NCBI GenBank assembly: GCA_030151825.1
Contig: JASLCP010000027.1
Span: 1-27,769, forward strand
DNA: 27,769 nucleotides
Reading direction: 5' to 3'
Origin: Candidatus Saccharimonadales bacterium
Lineage (GTDB): Bacteria; Patescibacteriota; Saccharimonadia; Saccharimonadales; Saccharimonadaceae
In this document: in pieces, positions 16,137-23,452 of the stretch
Numbering within the stretch: the first letter of the stretch is position 1
Layout of the letters: each line of letters opens with the position of its first letter
Notes under the pieces: model-generated
The model's input: the letters and a program-made list of their open reading frames with translations, nothing else
The model's database searches: none
What the model was told of the DNA's origin: nothing
Translations under genes and position numbers: made by a program

Positions 16137-16919
16137 CTAACCGCCCATCATCAAAAAGGGCGCAAGAAACATAATATAAAATGCAATGGCATTTTTGAGC
16201 ATATGCACCAGTATACCGGCCCAGATATTACCTGTTAGTTCGCGTAGTCCACACAAGAACAAGCTAAGAACAAACGTATCGACACCAACATTCCACTGGC
16301 CGTGCACCGCTCCAAACAAGATACTCGTCGCCAACGCCGCTGCCCATATCGGTACATACAAACGCAGTCGACCATACAAATAGCCGCGAAAGAGCGTCTC
16401 CTCAGCGATTGGCGCCACAACAACAAGTGTTATAAAGGCAAGGACATAGCCACTCTGAGTTGTCAGATTACGAAAGCCGACATCCTGTACTTCGTTACCG
16501 TTAAATCCAGGAATCAGTGACGATATCAAGGTCAGCACAAATAACAGCATCAATATATAGGCCAAATATGTCAGCGGAGCCAATCCAATGTCCGACCACG
16601 TCATCAGTCGTTTTACCCCTAGAATATCGCGCGACGGCCGTTGCTTGTAGACAATATACGGCCCGCCAATCGCAATACCAAGTGCCAGTGCATACACTAA
16701 AGCCGAGAGCGCCGCCTGGATGACCGCCTCTGGACCAAATGATGCAACATCGACATGCATCAGTTGTGCAACCGCCAATAGTACTTCAACCAATAATTGT
16801 GCCGCAAAAAACGATACCAACACCCACACTGGCAAAACGACAAGCAGACGCCAATCGCGCGTTACGACAGCCTTTTTACTGCGGCGATGCTTAATCTTAT
16901 TTAATAATTTTCGAGACAT
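16137..16919 (-). CDS. CPBP-family intramembrane metalloprotease
   Basis: A 260-aa multi-pass protein of the CPBP (CAAX protease/bacteriocin-processing, Abi) family. It carries the three metal and catalytic motifs: EETLFRGY with EExxxR (173-178), FGAVH (202-206) and HMLKN (239-243). TM segments lie at about 25-50, 68-92, 112-136, 157-175, 192-210 and 230-258. The family includes Rce1-like prenyl-protein proteases and bacteriocin self-immunity proteins. The frame has a TTG two codons earlier, but the ATG at 16919 is preferred. The gene overlaps the end of rseP by 23 bp, so it is probably translated by coupling, since no clear Shine-Dalgarno is seen. Two membrane proteases are thus encoded back to back. 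The substrate is unknown. Confidence 0.92.
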   Translation of the reverse strand: MSRKLLNKIKHRRSKKAVVTRDWRLLVVLPVWVLVSFFAAQLLVEVLLAVAQLMHVDVASFGPEAVIQAALSALVYALALGIAIGGPYIVYKQRPSRDILGVKRLMTWSDIGLAPLTYLAYILMLLFVLTLISSLIPGFNGNEVQDVGFRNLTTQSGYVLAFITLVVVAPIAEETLFRGYLYGRLRLYVPIWAAALATSILFGAVHGQWNVGVDTFVLSLFLCGLRELTGNIWAGILVHMLKNAIAFYIMFLAPFLMMGG

Positions 16920-18045
16920 CGACAATAGTTACCACGACGACCAGCGCCATTAATATCAAAAATCCGGTTGCCTGGATCGTTTCTTCGCGTTCTTTGGTGA
17001 GCGGTTTCTTTAGTGCACGGAAGACGGCCATCGTAAACCAACGGCCACCATCAAGCGCTGGAATTGGCAATACGTTCATCACCGCCAACGTCAATGAAAT
17101 CAATGCCGTAATAAACAAAAACGCTGTCGGACCTGCCTGGCTCGCCGCAGGGAATAAGACGCCCAAAATACCAATCGGACCCGCTACACTATCGCCTGCT
17201 TGCTGCAACTCTTTGCCGCCTTCTTGGCGTGTTTTTTCATCACCACTCAGCTGCGACAGACCACCGCCAACGACACTACCGACAAGTTTACCTAACCCTT
17301 CGAAGGTCGCCCCGGTCAACTGACCAGTCAATGCCACGCCAACAATCGGAGCCGACCACGTCGCGCGGAGCAAGTTGCGTTGAGAGGTGCTTACCCCAAG
17401 ATAGCCCTGCCCTTTGGCATTTTCACTTCGCAACGCGACCGTCGTTCGATACTCGGTGTTGTTGCGTGCATAAATCACCTCAACTGTCTTGCCATGCTGT
17501 TGCTTTGTCTCACTCGATAGTACGTCAGGAGATGCAACCGCTTGTTGATTAAAGCGAATAATCGCATCGCCTTTCTTGAGACCCGCTTTTGCTGCGGGTG
17601 ATTTGTCACTCACTGCAGCCAGCGTCACTGGCGAGCGTGATTCAGTTGTATCACTGGGGACTGTAAACTGATTCGGCAAAATCTTTGGCATCCCAACAAG
17701 CGCCAATATCGTCAGCAGCACTACAGCCGTCAGCCAGTTGATTACCACGCCCGCGAGTAAAATCTTGGTCTTTACCCAAAACGACGCCGCGCCGTAATCG
17801 CCCTTTTTGTTGGCAGAATCGTATTCACCCTGCAACTTTACAAACCCACCAAGCGGCAACGCATTTAACGAAAATATAACACCATTTTTGAGCTTGGTGC
17901 TCCACACCCGTGGCGGAAAACCAATGCCGAACTCTTCGACAACCACCCCATTACGTCGGGCGACGATCGCATGCCCTAGTTCATGTAATACTACCAAAAC
18001 CGTCAGTGCAATCACGCCCGCGATTATTCCGAATATCAGCTCCAT
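16897..18045 (-). CDS. rseP: Site-2 protease, M50 family (RseP-like)
   Basis: Intramembrane zinc protease with one PDZ domain, 382 aa. The active-site HELGH lies at 21-25 in the first TM. The third zinc ligand lies in NVLPIPALDGG (324-334). The PDZ domain spans about 130-205 (SPAAKAGLKKGDAIIRFNQ). TM helices are at about 3-22, 95-120, 308-327 and 360-377. Relatives cleave anti-sigma factors after a first cut by a DegS/HtrA-type protease, or clear signal-peptide remnants. An HtrA homologue is encoded at 25475. GGAGG precedes the ATG. The rseP to proS order is the common bacterial one, although uppS, cdsA and dxr, which often precede rseP, are absent. Confidence 0.94.
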   Translation of the reverse strand: MELIFGIIAGVIALTVLVVLHELGHAIVARRNGVVVEEFGIGFPPRVWSTKLKNGVIFSLNALPLGGFVKLQGEYDSANKKGDYGAASFWVKTKILLAGVVINWLTAVVLLTILALVGMPKILPNQFTVPSDTTESRSPVTLAAVSDKSPAAKAGLKKGDAIIRFNQQAVASPDVLSSETKQQHGKTVEVIYARNNTEYRTTVALRSENAKGQGYLGVSTSQRNLLRATWSAPIVGVALTGQLTGATFEGLGKLVGSVVGGGLSQLSGDEKTRQEGGKELQQAGDSVAGPIGILGVLFPAASQAGPTAFLFITALISLTLAVMNVLPIPALDGGRWFTMAVFRALKKPLTKEREETIQATGFLILMALVVVVTIVDVSKIIK

Positions 18046-18083
18046 CTATCCTCCGCTTTCTAGGTCTTTTCTCGTTGCTTTTT

Positions 18084-18089
18084 AGTATA
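18084..18089 (-). promoter_or_regulatory. Possible -10 before rseP
   Basis: TATACT on the minus strand in the 73-bp gap between the nucleotidyltransferase-like gene and rseP, about 38 nt before the rseP start. There is no recognisable -35 at 17 bp. Confidence 0.4.
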
Positions 18090-18118
18090 TCCTAGCGTCC
18101 ACCATTTTACCATGAGGA

Positions 18119-18523
18119 TTATAGCGGCCGGTCGCGCAAATACGCTTTCAGTAGCTCGATATCTTTGACATCTTTCTCTGAATGTCGAGCTTGCTTTTTG
18201 GCGATAATTGTCTGGGGATGACAAAACCGAACACCATCAACCGTCACACCGCCACGATAAAGCGCCGCAAATGACATCGATTCATCACCCGCTCCCCACG
18301 TCTGCCATATCTCTACATCATCCGTTTCAAGTACTTCTTCACCGTGCCGCTGTGACAATCGATACATGCCAGATGATCGCAATGCTTTAAACAACCCTGC
18401 GCTGACTACCAAATCAATATCTTGTGGGGTACGAAGCCCCAACGCACCCAACAATCCGCTACCAATTACGACATACTCATTGGCAGAAAATCCTAACGCC
18501 TGAACACGCTCAACAAAGGTCAT
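18119..18523 (-). CDS. Small nucleotidyltransferase-like protein
   Basis: A 134-aa protein with the start of a minimal nucleotidyltransferase fold: GSGLLGALGLRTPQDIDLVV (21-40) provides the GS-type loop and a DxD-like DID (35-37). Later acidic residues (ETDDVEIWQ, about 66-74) could supply the third metal ligand. The end, HSEKDVKDIELLKAYL, is the K-D-x-x-D-x-x-L helix typical of AbiEii/MNT-type domains in which the protein acts on a tRNA, antibiotic or partner protein. There is no antitoxin-like partner next to it. Its ATG overlaps the frr stop by one base (TAATG), so it is coupled to ribosome recycling factor. The role is unknown; enzymatic activity needs testing. Confidence 0.75.
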   Translation of the reverse strand: MTFVERVQALGFSANEYVVIGSGLLGALGLRTPQDIDLVVSAGLFKALRSSGMYRLSQRHGEEVLETDDVEIWQTWGAGDESMSFAALYRGGVTVDGVRFCHPQTIIAKKQARHSEKDVKDIELLKAYLRDRPL

Positions 18524-19077
18524 TAAATTGTCAGGATATCCTGCTCTTTTGCCTTGAAAGCAGTGTCAATTTTTTCTTGGTATTGTGCCATCAAGCGATC
18601 AAACTCTTTTTCGACCGCTTTCACGTCATCTTCGGATAGTTCTTTGGCGTCTTTCTTTCGCTTGGCGTCCTTTAGCCCGTCCTGACGGATGTTGCGAAGA
18701 GCAATACGTACTTCTTCGACCTTCTCACCCGTTTGCTTGACCAGCTGTTTACGGCGTTCTTCGGTCAGCGGCGGCACAGGTACACGAACGACGCGTCCAT
18801 CATCAGACGGATTCAAGCCCAACGACTGATCGGTCCGGATTGCCGCAGCAATTGCCGCCATATTACTCGGGTCAAACGGCGTCACCTGAAGCAACTGCGG
18901 CTCGGGAACGGTTATGTTCGCCGCCTGGTTAAGTGGCATTAGTGTCCCGTACACCTCTACGCGAACACCATCAAGCATGCTAGGATGCGCACGACCGGTA
19001 CGTACTTTTTTCAGTTCAGACTCAAAGTGCTCAAATGCACTATCCATTTTCATTTCATAGGTGTCGGTATCAAACAT
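18523..19077 (-). CDS. frr: Ribosome recycling factor
   Basis: Splits post-termination ribosomes together with EF-G. The 184-aa protein shows the family features: long helix with FEHFESELKKVRTGRAHPSMLDGVRVEVYG, domain II with LNQAANITVPEPQLLQVTPFD, then DGRVVRVPVPPLTEERRKQLVKQ and a final long helix rich in Lys and Asp (each spanning normal family positions). AAAGGGG lies before the ATG. A good promoter precedes it (19104-19131). In many bacteria frr follows pyrH. Here pyrH is absent and the upstream neighbours are a dehydratase and an M24 hydrolase. Confidence 0.97.
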   Translation of the reverse strand: MFDTDTYEMKMDSAFEHFESELKKVRTGRAHPSMLDGVRVEVYGTLMPLNQAANITVPEPQLLQVTPFDPSNMAAIAAAIRTDQSLGLNPSDDGRVVRVPVPPLTEERRKQLVKQTGEKVEEVRIALRNIRQDGLKDAKRKKDAKELSEDDVKAVEKEFDRLMAQYQEKIDTAFKAKEQDILTI

Positions 19078-19103
19078 TATTATCCCCTTTGTTACTACTG
19101 TTA

Positions 19104-19131
19104 ATTATACCAAGTATCACCCATATAACAA
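19104..19131 (-). promoter_or_regulatory. frr promoter
   Basis: TTGTTA (19126-19131), 16-bp spacer ending TTGG, TATAAT (19104-19109) on the minus strand. It gives frr a leader of about 20 nt containing the AAAGGGG Shine-Dalgarno, independent of the upstream dehydratase operon. Confidence 0.65.
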
Positions 19132-19167
19132 CCGCCTGGTGTGACAGGTAACCGAGATGCGTTTTTA

Positions 19168-20271
19168 TTAGAGGGAAGCGGCATCGATCGCAGCTTGGGA
19201 GCGCTCACGGTTCGTGTTGCCGCCGCTCACAACGACAACGTGGGTCTGATCACGAGCGCCAGTCCGGCGAAGATGGTTCAATAACCCAGAAATCGCCACC
19301 ATACTTGATAGTTCTGGCAGGTACTGCCAAGCGGTTTCAGTATCATGCGGGTTACCGCCAAGGAGCGGCAAAACGTGTTCGCGATACCATGCGTAGGCGT
19401 GACCGACCTCTTCAACCGTCGAGGTATAGATGTCAGTGATTTTACCGTCTTTCATACGCTGATGACCTTGATCCCCTATGACCGTAACAGCAAGCCCCTC
19501 AGCAAGTATGTTTGGCGTGCCAGCAACGGGAACAGGCACTGGACTATGAAGACTCCGAGCACCGCTATCGGCATTGGTAATCCCATGGCCATAGAGATCA
19601 AACAAATGCCCCTGCTCGGCATTCACATCAGCTATACCACCAATTAATCCACCACCGCCAACCGGAACGTGCAAAGTATCGATCCGCTCAATTCCTTTGC
19701 GTTCCAGTTGAGTAATAACCTCAGGGACGATTGTCGCTGTCCCCCGTAAAATTGCCGGATCATCGTACGGCGAAAGATAGTACGGATACTGCCGCGGGTC
19801 TGCCGATCCACGACCCTGTTCATCAATCCCTGCAAACCGCTTGGCTTGCTTTTTGGCTTCGACAAAATCAGACGGTGACGTATCTAACGTAAAACTGCCG
19901 TCTGTCGCGCCAAAGCCGCGCGTCGCTTCCACCTTATTATCAGGAACAAGAGCCGCCATGATGATCGCCACCGGTACACCTAATGTCCGTCCCGCCAGAG
20001 CTACCGCCTGTGCGTGATTACCGCCGCTGTCGGCCACGACGCCGCGTTCACGTAATTCTTCTAACCGTGATGCCATCGCGTAGGTAGCGCCACGAATCTT
20101 GAAACTTTTGATGTCTTGGGCAGATTCCATTTTTAGTAGTACACGGTTATTGCCTTCGATCGGCTCGGGTAGCTCAATAAGAGGCGACTCGATGGCCGCA
20201 CGCCGTACCAACGCTAGATCGTCAAGTCGTTCCTGCCAGAGAAATGCCTGTTCGGAAGTTCGTGGTTTCAT
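19168..20271 (-). CDS. PLP-dependent threonine/serine dehydratase-like enzyme
   Basis: Fold-type II PLP enzyme of the threonine dehydratase/EutB group, 367 aa. The Schiff-base lysine is Lys58 in SFKIRGATYAM. The substrate loop is SGGNHAQAVA (82-91), the PLP phosphate loop is PVGGGGLIGG (203-212), and VVSGGNTN lies near the end (348-354). The usual ExxGAxxxA motif is altered to ELSSMVAISGLL, so the substrate may not be threonine. Residues 1-25 and the insert at about 146-172 (RGSADPRQYPYYLSPYDD) are longer than usual. It follows the creatinase-like gene by 15 bp with AAAGGAG in the gap, forming a two-gene operon. EutB of the hydroxyectoine pathway is a possible relative. It has no visible regulatory (ACT) domain. 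Confidence 0.85.
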   Translation of the reverse strand: MKPRTSEQAFLWQERLDDLALVRRAAIESPLIELPEPIEGNNRVLLKMESAQDIKSFKIRGATYAMASRLEELRERGVVADSGGNHAQAVALAGRTLGVPVAIIMAALVPDNKVEATRGFGATDGSFTLDTSPSDFVEAKKQAKRFAGIDEQGRGSADPRQYPYYLSPYDDPAILRGTATIVPEVITQLERKGIERIDTLHVPVGGGGLIGGIADVNAEQGHLFDLYGHGITNADSGARSLHSPVPVPVAGTPNILAEGLAVTVIGDQGHQRMKDGKITDIYTSTVEEVGHAYAWYREHVLPLLGGNPHDTETAWQYLPELSSMVAISGLLNHLRRTGARDQTHVVVVSGGNTNRERSQAAIDAASL

Positions 20272-20286
20272 GAGTACTGTCTCCTT

Positions 20287-21456
20287 TTACGCTGTTAAAA
20301 TCGTGTGCGGTGTCGTCGTCAGCGTTTCACCGCCTTGATCGGTGACGAGCACCGTATCTGATATAAAATAATCGCCAATGCGCGAACCGACCAACCATGA
20401 CAGTACATGAAATGTCATGCCGGCTTCGAGCACCAGATCGCTACCTTCACGCAAGCCGACTACGCTGATCGTCGCATCTTGCATCCAGGTTGGCGGAAAT
20501 GTCATACCGGTCATGTACCCACAGTGGTGTCGCTTGTAGTCACTCAGCCCAGCATCGTTGACCACGTTTTGCCAAGCGTGATACACATCGTTAGCGGTGG
20601 CGCCAGGCCGCATTGTATCGAGGACCGCCTTGAATGCATCGATACACACTGCCTGTACATCGCCGCTTTGCTTAGGCGGGTCGAGATATACGAACCGCCC
20701 CATCGGCGCATGATAGCGTCCATAGCAACCCGAAAGTTCGACAAAAAGACGATCATCACGTGTTATGATGTCCGACCCCCATGTACCGTGTTCTTCACCT
20801 AGGCGAGATTTGGGTCGAATAAACGGCCCAAAGCTCGGCGGTTCGCCACCGGCAAGCACCATCTCCTTGAATACCTCGCTCGCAATCACTTTTTCGCTTA
20901 CTCCTGGCTGCGTAGCTCGTACCGCTGCATCCATCATACGCTCTGAGATAGTCGCCGCTTGTCGCATGGCCGAGATTTCCAGGGGCGACTTCACATAACG
21001 CAGCCGATCCACCAGGTGCTCGCTATCCTGCCACGTAACATGTGGAAATGCGTCCATCAATTGTTTTGTCCGGTTGTATGAACGATACACCGTATCAAGA
21101 TCAAGACCAATCGTCGCTCGCTCTAAACCAAGCTCGTTAAGAATCACTACCGTCGTGTCTATCGCCGTTTCACTGTCTTTGTGGCCACGAAACTGCACAT
21201 GGTCATCCAGCTGATTAGCCATCGTCACTTGCTCCATGGCACGCGCCACCATATACAGGTCACCCTCGCGAGGCACCACCAGAACATGAAGCGCAAAAAA
21301 GCCCCAATGACTCAGTCCGGTTAGCCAGTACAAGCTTTCTGGTGTCGACAAAATACAGGCGTCTAGTTCCTCCTGTTTCATCTTGCGGCGTAGCTGTGCT
21401 AAGCGATTTTGATACTCTTCACTTGGAAACGTTGGCAAATGTGTCGTAACGGTCAT
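20287..21456 (-). CDS. Creatinase/ectoine-hydrolase-like member of the M24 family
   Basis: A 389-aa pita-bread protein with an N-terminal creatinase domain (about 1-155) and an M24 core (about 160-385). The five metal ligands of Xaa-Pro aminopeptidases appear to be lost. The Asp-x-Asp region reads FVELSGCYGRYHAPMGRF (238-255), the glutamate after GM is His350 in AGMTFHVLS, and the last Glu lies in FISDTVLV as Ser366. GYMTGMTFPPTWMQD (313-327) and the ELSGCYGRYHxP stretch resemble metal-independent hydrolases such as creatinase and the ectoine hydrolase DoeA/EutD, as I recall them. The frame opens 13 codons earlier, but the ATG at 21456 sits 8 nt after TATTAT and has no Shine-Dalgarno. A dehydratase follows directly. 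Confidence 0.85.
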   Translation of the reverse strand: MTVTTHLPTFPSEEYQNRLAQLRRKMKQEELDACILSTPESLYWLTGLSHWGFFALHVLVVPREGDLYMVARAMEQVTMANQLDDHVQFRGHKDSETAIDTTVVILNELGLERATIGLDLDTVYRSYNRTKQLMDAFPHVTWQDSEHLVDRLRYVKSPLEISAMRQAATISERMMDAAVRATQPGVSEKVIASEVFKEMVLAGGEPPSFGPFIRPKSRLGEEHGTWGSDIITRDDRLFVELSGCYGRYHAPMGRFVYLDPPKQSGDVQAVCIDAFKAVLDTMRPGATANDVYHAWQNVVNDAGLSDYKRHHCGYMTGMTFPPTWMQDATISVVGLREGSDLVLEAGMTFHVLSWLVGSRIGDYFISDTVLVTDQGGETLTTTPHTILTA

Positions 21457-21464
21457 AGTGGAGC

Positions 21465-21470
21465 ATAATA
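21465..21470 (-). promoter_or_regulatory. Leaderless-type -10 of the M24/dehydratase operon
   Basis: The minus strand reads TATTAT, GCTCCACT, ATG: 8 nt between hexamer and start codon. An overlapping TATATT two bases upstream is an alternative that would leave 10 nt. The tsf terminator ends about 34 bp upstream. Confidence 0.45.
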
Positions 21471-21503
21471 TAGTCCTCTTACACCCAAAATACAATAGCT
21501 AGC

Positions 21504-21531
21504 AAAAACCCGTACCTTTTACAGATACGGG
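21504..21531 (-). terminator. Intrinsic terminator of rpsB-tsf
   Basis: CCCGTA/TACGGG stem (21509-21514 with 21526-21531) and an outer AGCAA/TTGCT pairing; on the minus strand the core stem is followed by TTTTT. It begins about 24 bp after the tsf stop and separates tsf from the M24 gene. Confidence 0.8.
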
Positions 21532-21554
21532 CTTGCTACCAAGATGGTATATTT

Positions 21555-22151
21555 CTATTCGGTGACGCCAAGTTCGATACGCTTGAACTGTGACACACGA
21601 ATGTTTTCACCGTTTTTAGCGACCTGCTCTTTAATACGCTCGCCAACCGTCTTGCTATCATCAAGAATGAATGCTTGTTCGGTCAATACTTGCTCGGCAA
21701 AGTGTTTCTTGAGCTGTCCTTCGACAATCTTGTCGGCCATGTCAGCCGGCTTGCTCTTGAGTGAATCACTTTCAAGCAGCTCTTTTTTCTTTGCCTCATA
21801 TACATCAGCGGGCACATCTTCGATAGTAGGATACACTGGCGCCATAGCCGCAATCTGCATGGCGATCTGGTGGGCAAATTCCTTGAAATCATCCAGCCGC
21901 GCCACAAAATCAGTCTCGCAGTTAACCTCAACGATGACTCCGATACGTCCACTATGAACATAGCTTTCAATCAGGCCTTCACGGGTTTCGCGGTCGCCTT
22001 TTTTCTCGGCTTTCGTCAGGCCTTTTTTACGCAGCACTTCGAGCGCTTTGTCAAAATCACCATCGACTTCAACCAAGGCTTTCTTTGCATCAGTTAGACC
22101 GATACCAGTCAATTCTTTCAGTTTTTTGATATCTTCTACAGTTACTGCCAT
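21555..22151 (-). CDS. tsf: Elongation factor Ts, short form
   Basis: Nucleotide exchange factor for EF-Tu. The 198-aa protein carries the N-terminal UBA-like domain (KLKELTGIGLTDAKKALVE, about 10-28), a charged helix with KKGLTKAEKKGDRET, and the core dimer-fold segment VNCETDFVARLDDFKEFAHQIAMQIAA (split near 85). It is about 80 residues shorter than the E. coli protein, having only one core subdomain, like the Thermus type. AAGGAGGG inside the end of rpsB serves as its Shine-Dalgarno. The gap to rpsB is 3 bp, so the two are co-translated from the rpsB promoter, and a terminator follows. Confidence 0.97.
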   Translation of the reverse strand: MAVTVEDIKKLKELTGIGLTDAKKALVEVDGDFDKALEVLRKKGLTKAEKKGDRETREGLIESYVHSGRIGVIVEVNCETDFVARLDDFKEFAHQIAMQIAAMAPVYPTIEDVPADVYEAKKKELLESDSLKSKPADMADKIVEGQLKKHFAEQVLTEQAFILDDSKTVGERIKEQVAKNGENIRVSQFKRIELGVTE

Positions 22152-22154
22152 TGT

Positions 22155-22850
22155 TTAGCCCTCCTTTTTAGCACCCTCTGAAACTGCTGCCGTAAAGTAG
22201 CTCAGCAGTAGTTCGAGCCCCTTAATTGCATCGTCGTTTGCCGGAACAACGTATTGTACTGGTGTTGGATCAGCATTGGTATCAACCAAAGCAACTACTG
22301 GCACGCCAAGTACGTTGGCTTCACGAACGGCATTCGCATCAGTGATAACGTCAGTCACCACGACCGCACCTGGACGACCGTTGAGGTCTTTGATACCACC
22401 GTATTTCAGCGTAAGTTCATCGATTTCTTCCTGGAAACGCTGTACTTCAAGTTTGTTGTAGCGCTTTTCAAGATCACCGCTCGCCATTCGCTTCTCAAGG
22501 TCTTTGAGTTTTTTGATTTGCTGCGTCACGGTAGCAACGTTGGTCAACATACCGCCAATCCAACGCTCGGTAACGTAGGGCTGATTGATACTCTCAGCAG
22601 CTGCTTTTACTGATTCTTTGGCTTGCTTTTTGGTGCCAACGAACAGTACCTGCTTGCCACTTGCTGGAACGCTCGTCAAAAATGGTAGCGATTGGTCAAG
22701 AACAGCCACAGTTTTTGTCAGATCGATAATGTGGCTATCCTGACGTTTACTATGAATGTATGGCGCCATTTTCGGGTGCCAACGGCTCGTTTTGTGTCCA
22801 AAATGAACACCAGCTTCGAGCAGAGCTTTAATATCGACTGCTACAGCCAT
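22155..22850 (-). CDS. rpsB: 30S ribosomal protein S2
   Basis: S2 bridges the head and body of the 30S subunit and assembles last. The 231 residues match the family from MAVAVDIKALLEAGVHFGHKTSRWHPKMAPYIHSKRQDSHIIDL (N-terminus, across the first 44 residues) through the coiled-coil hairpin (about 100-145) to the end GVPVVALVDTNADPTPVQYVVPANDDAIKGLELL. AAGGAG precedes the ATG. The 80-nt leader has a strong hairpin whose loop pairs with that Shine-Dalgarno, so translation is probably autoregulated by S2, as the rpsB-tsf operon is in E. coli by a different structure. tsf follows. Confidence 0.98.
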   Translation of the reverse strand: MAVAVDIKALLEAGVHFGHKTSRWHPKMAPYIHSKRQDSHIIDLTKTVAVLDQSLPFLTSVPASGKQVLFVGTKKQAKESVKAAAESINQPYVTERWIGGMLTNVATVTQQIKKLKDLEKRMASGDLEKRYNKLEVQRFQEEIDELTLKYGGIKDLNGRPGAVVVTDVITDANAVREANVLGVPVVALVDTNADPTPVQYVVPANDDAIKGLELLLSYFTAAVSEGAKKEG

Positions 22851-22854
22851 GATA

Positions 22855-22909
22855 TTACTCCTTTTTCCTCACCGTTCATCCCGAGATATTCAGGAGTATT
22901 ATGAACGGT
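22855..22909 (-). promoter_or_regulatory. rpsB leader hairpin with loop complementary to the Shine-Dalgarno (pseudoknot)
   Basis: In the minus-strand RNA a 9-bp perfect stem ACCGUUCAU / AUGAACGGU (DNA 22901-22909 with 22871-22879) encloses a 21-nt loop. The loop contains UACUCCU (22892-22898), fully complementary to AGGAGUA (22856-22862), the rpsB Shine-Dalgarno. This is the geometry of an H-type pseudoknot that would hide the ribosome binding site. I do not recall a published element of this exact form for this phylum. Confidence 0.65.
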
Positions 22910-22937
22910 TGTGTCGTTTAATATTGTTACAGAGTAA

Positions 22938-22967
22938 ACTATAACAGTAAAACCAGTAAAACGTCAA
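22938..22967 (-). promoter_or_regulatory. rpsB-tsf promoter
   Basis: TTGACG (22962-22967), 18-bp spacer, TATAGT (22938-22943) on the minus strand. The spacer contains a tandem repeat GTTTTACTG-GTTTTACTG. Transcription would begin near 22931, giving a leader of about 80 nt. Confidence 0.7.
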
Positions 22968-22995
22968 GGTCCAGAGAGAATTCGTCACCAAGTGC

Positions 22996-23009
22996 GACAC
23001 CCTGGTGTC
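22996..23009. repeat. Small palindrome GACACC-CT-GGTGTC between divergent promoters
   Basis: Perfect 6-bp arms with a 2-bp centre in the stretch between the rpsB and rpmE2 promoters. It could be an operator for either gene or chance. No known regulator motif is matched. Confidence 0.35.
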
Positions 23010-23046
23010 CAGCATTCGATTCGAAGTTAATCAGCCCAGAGTCCTC

Positions 23047-23075
23047 TTTACATCTCTGTTATAATTTGCTAAAAT
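23047..23075 (+). promoter_or_regulatory. rpmE2 promoter, leaderless type
   Basis: TTTACA (23047-23052), 17-bp spacer ending TTTGC, TAAAAT (23070-23075), then 9 nt to the ATG. An inner TATAAT at 23060-23065 is an alternative -10 that would give a leader of about 12 nt. In neither case is a Shine-Dalgarno present. Confidence 0.6.
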
Positions 23076-23084
23076 ATTCTAGAT

Positions 23085-23405
23085 ATGAAAAGCAGTATAC
23101 ACCCAACCACCTACCGCCCTGTCGTATTTAGCGACGATCAAGCGGGGTTTGCGTTCTTGACTCAGTCAACTGCGCAGACGAGTGATACGATCAAATGGGA
23201 AGACGGCAACGAATACCCACTGGTCAAAGTTCACATTTCATCAAAATCTCACCCATTCTTTACCGGTGAAGAAAAGATTATCGATACCGAGGGTCGTGTC
23301 GATCGTTTTGAAGCCCGCCGTAAAGCCGCTGAGGCTCGTAAAGAGCAGCTGGCTGCAAAAGCTAAGAAACTCAACGCGCAAAAAGCACAAAAAGCTGATC
23401 AATAG
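23085..23405 (+). CDS. rpmE2: 50S ribosomal protein L31, type B (zinc-free)
   Basis: L31 sits at the central protuberance and contacts the 30S head. The protein starts [19 protein letters not shown] and contains [21 protein letters not shown] and [11 protein letters not shown], all hallmarks of L31. The Cys residues of the zinc-binding type A form are absent, so it is type B. At 106 aa it is some 20 residues longer than usual because of a C-terminal Ala/Lys/Gln-rich helix ([19 protein letters not shown]), probably an RNA-binding tail. No Shine-Dalgarno is visible, and the promoter predicts a leaderless mRNA. A strong terminator follows. Without a type A paralogue in view, zinc regulation cannot be judged. 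Confidence 0.95.
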   Translation: MKSSIHPTTYRPVVFSDDQAGFAFLTQSTAQTSDTIKWEDGNEYPLVKVHISSKSHPFFTGEEKIIDTEGRVDRFEARRKAAEARKEQLAAKAKKLNAQKAQKADQ

Positions 23406-23419
23406 CGTTTTAGCATCAA

Positions 23420-23452
23420 GAGACCGCATTCTTAACCGAGCGGTCTCTTTTT
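23420..23452 (+). terminator. Intrinsic terminator of rpmE2
   Basis: Perfect 8-bp stem GAGACCGC / GCGGTCTC (23420-23427 with 23440-23447), 12-nt loop, then TTTTT. The prfA promoter overlaps its distal part. Confidence 0.93.
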
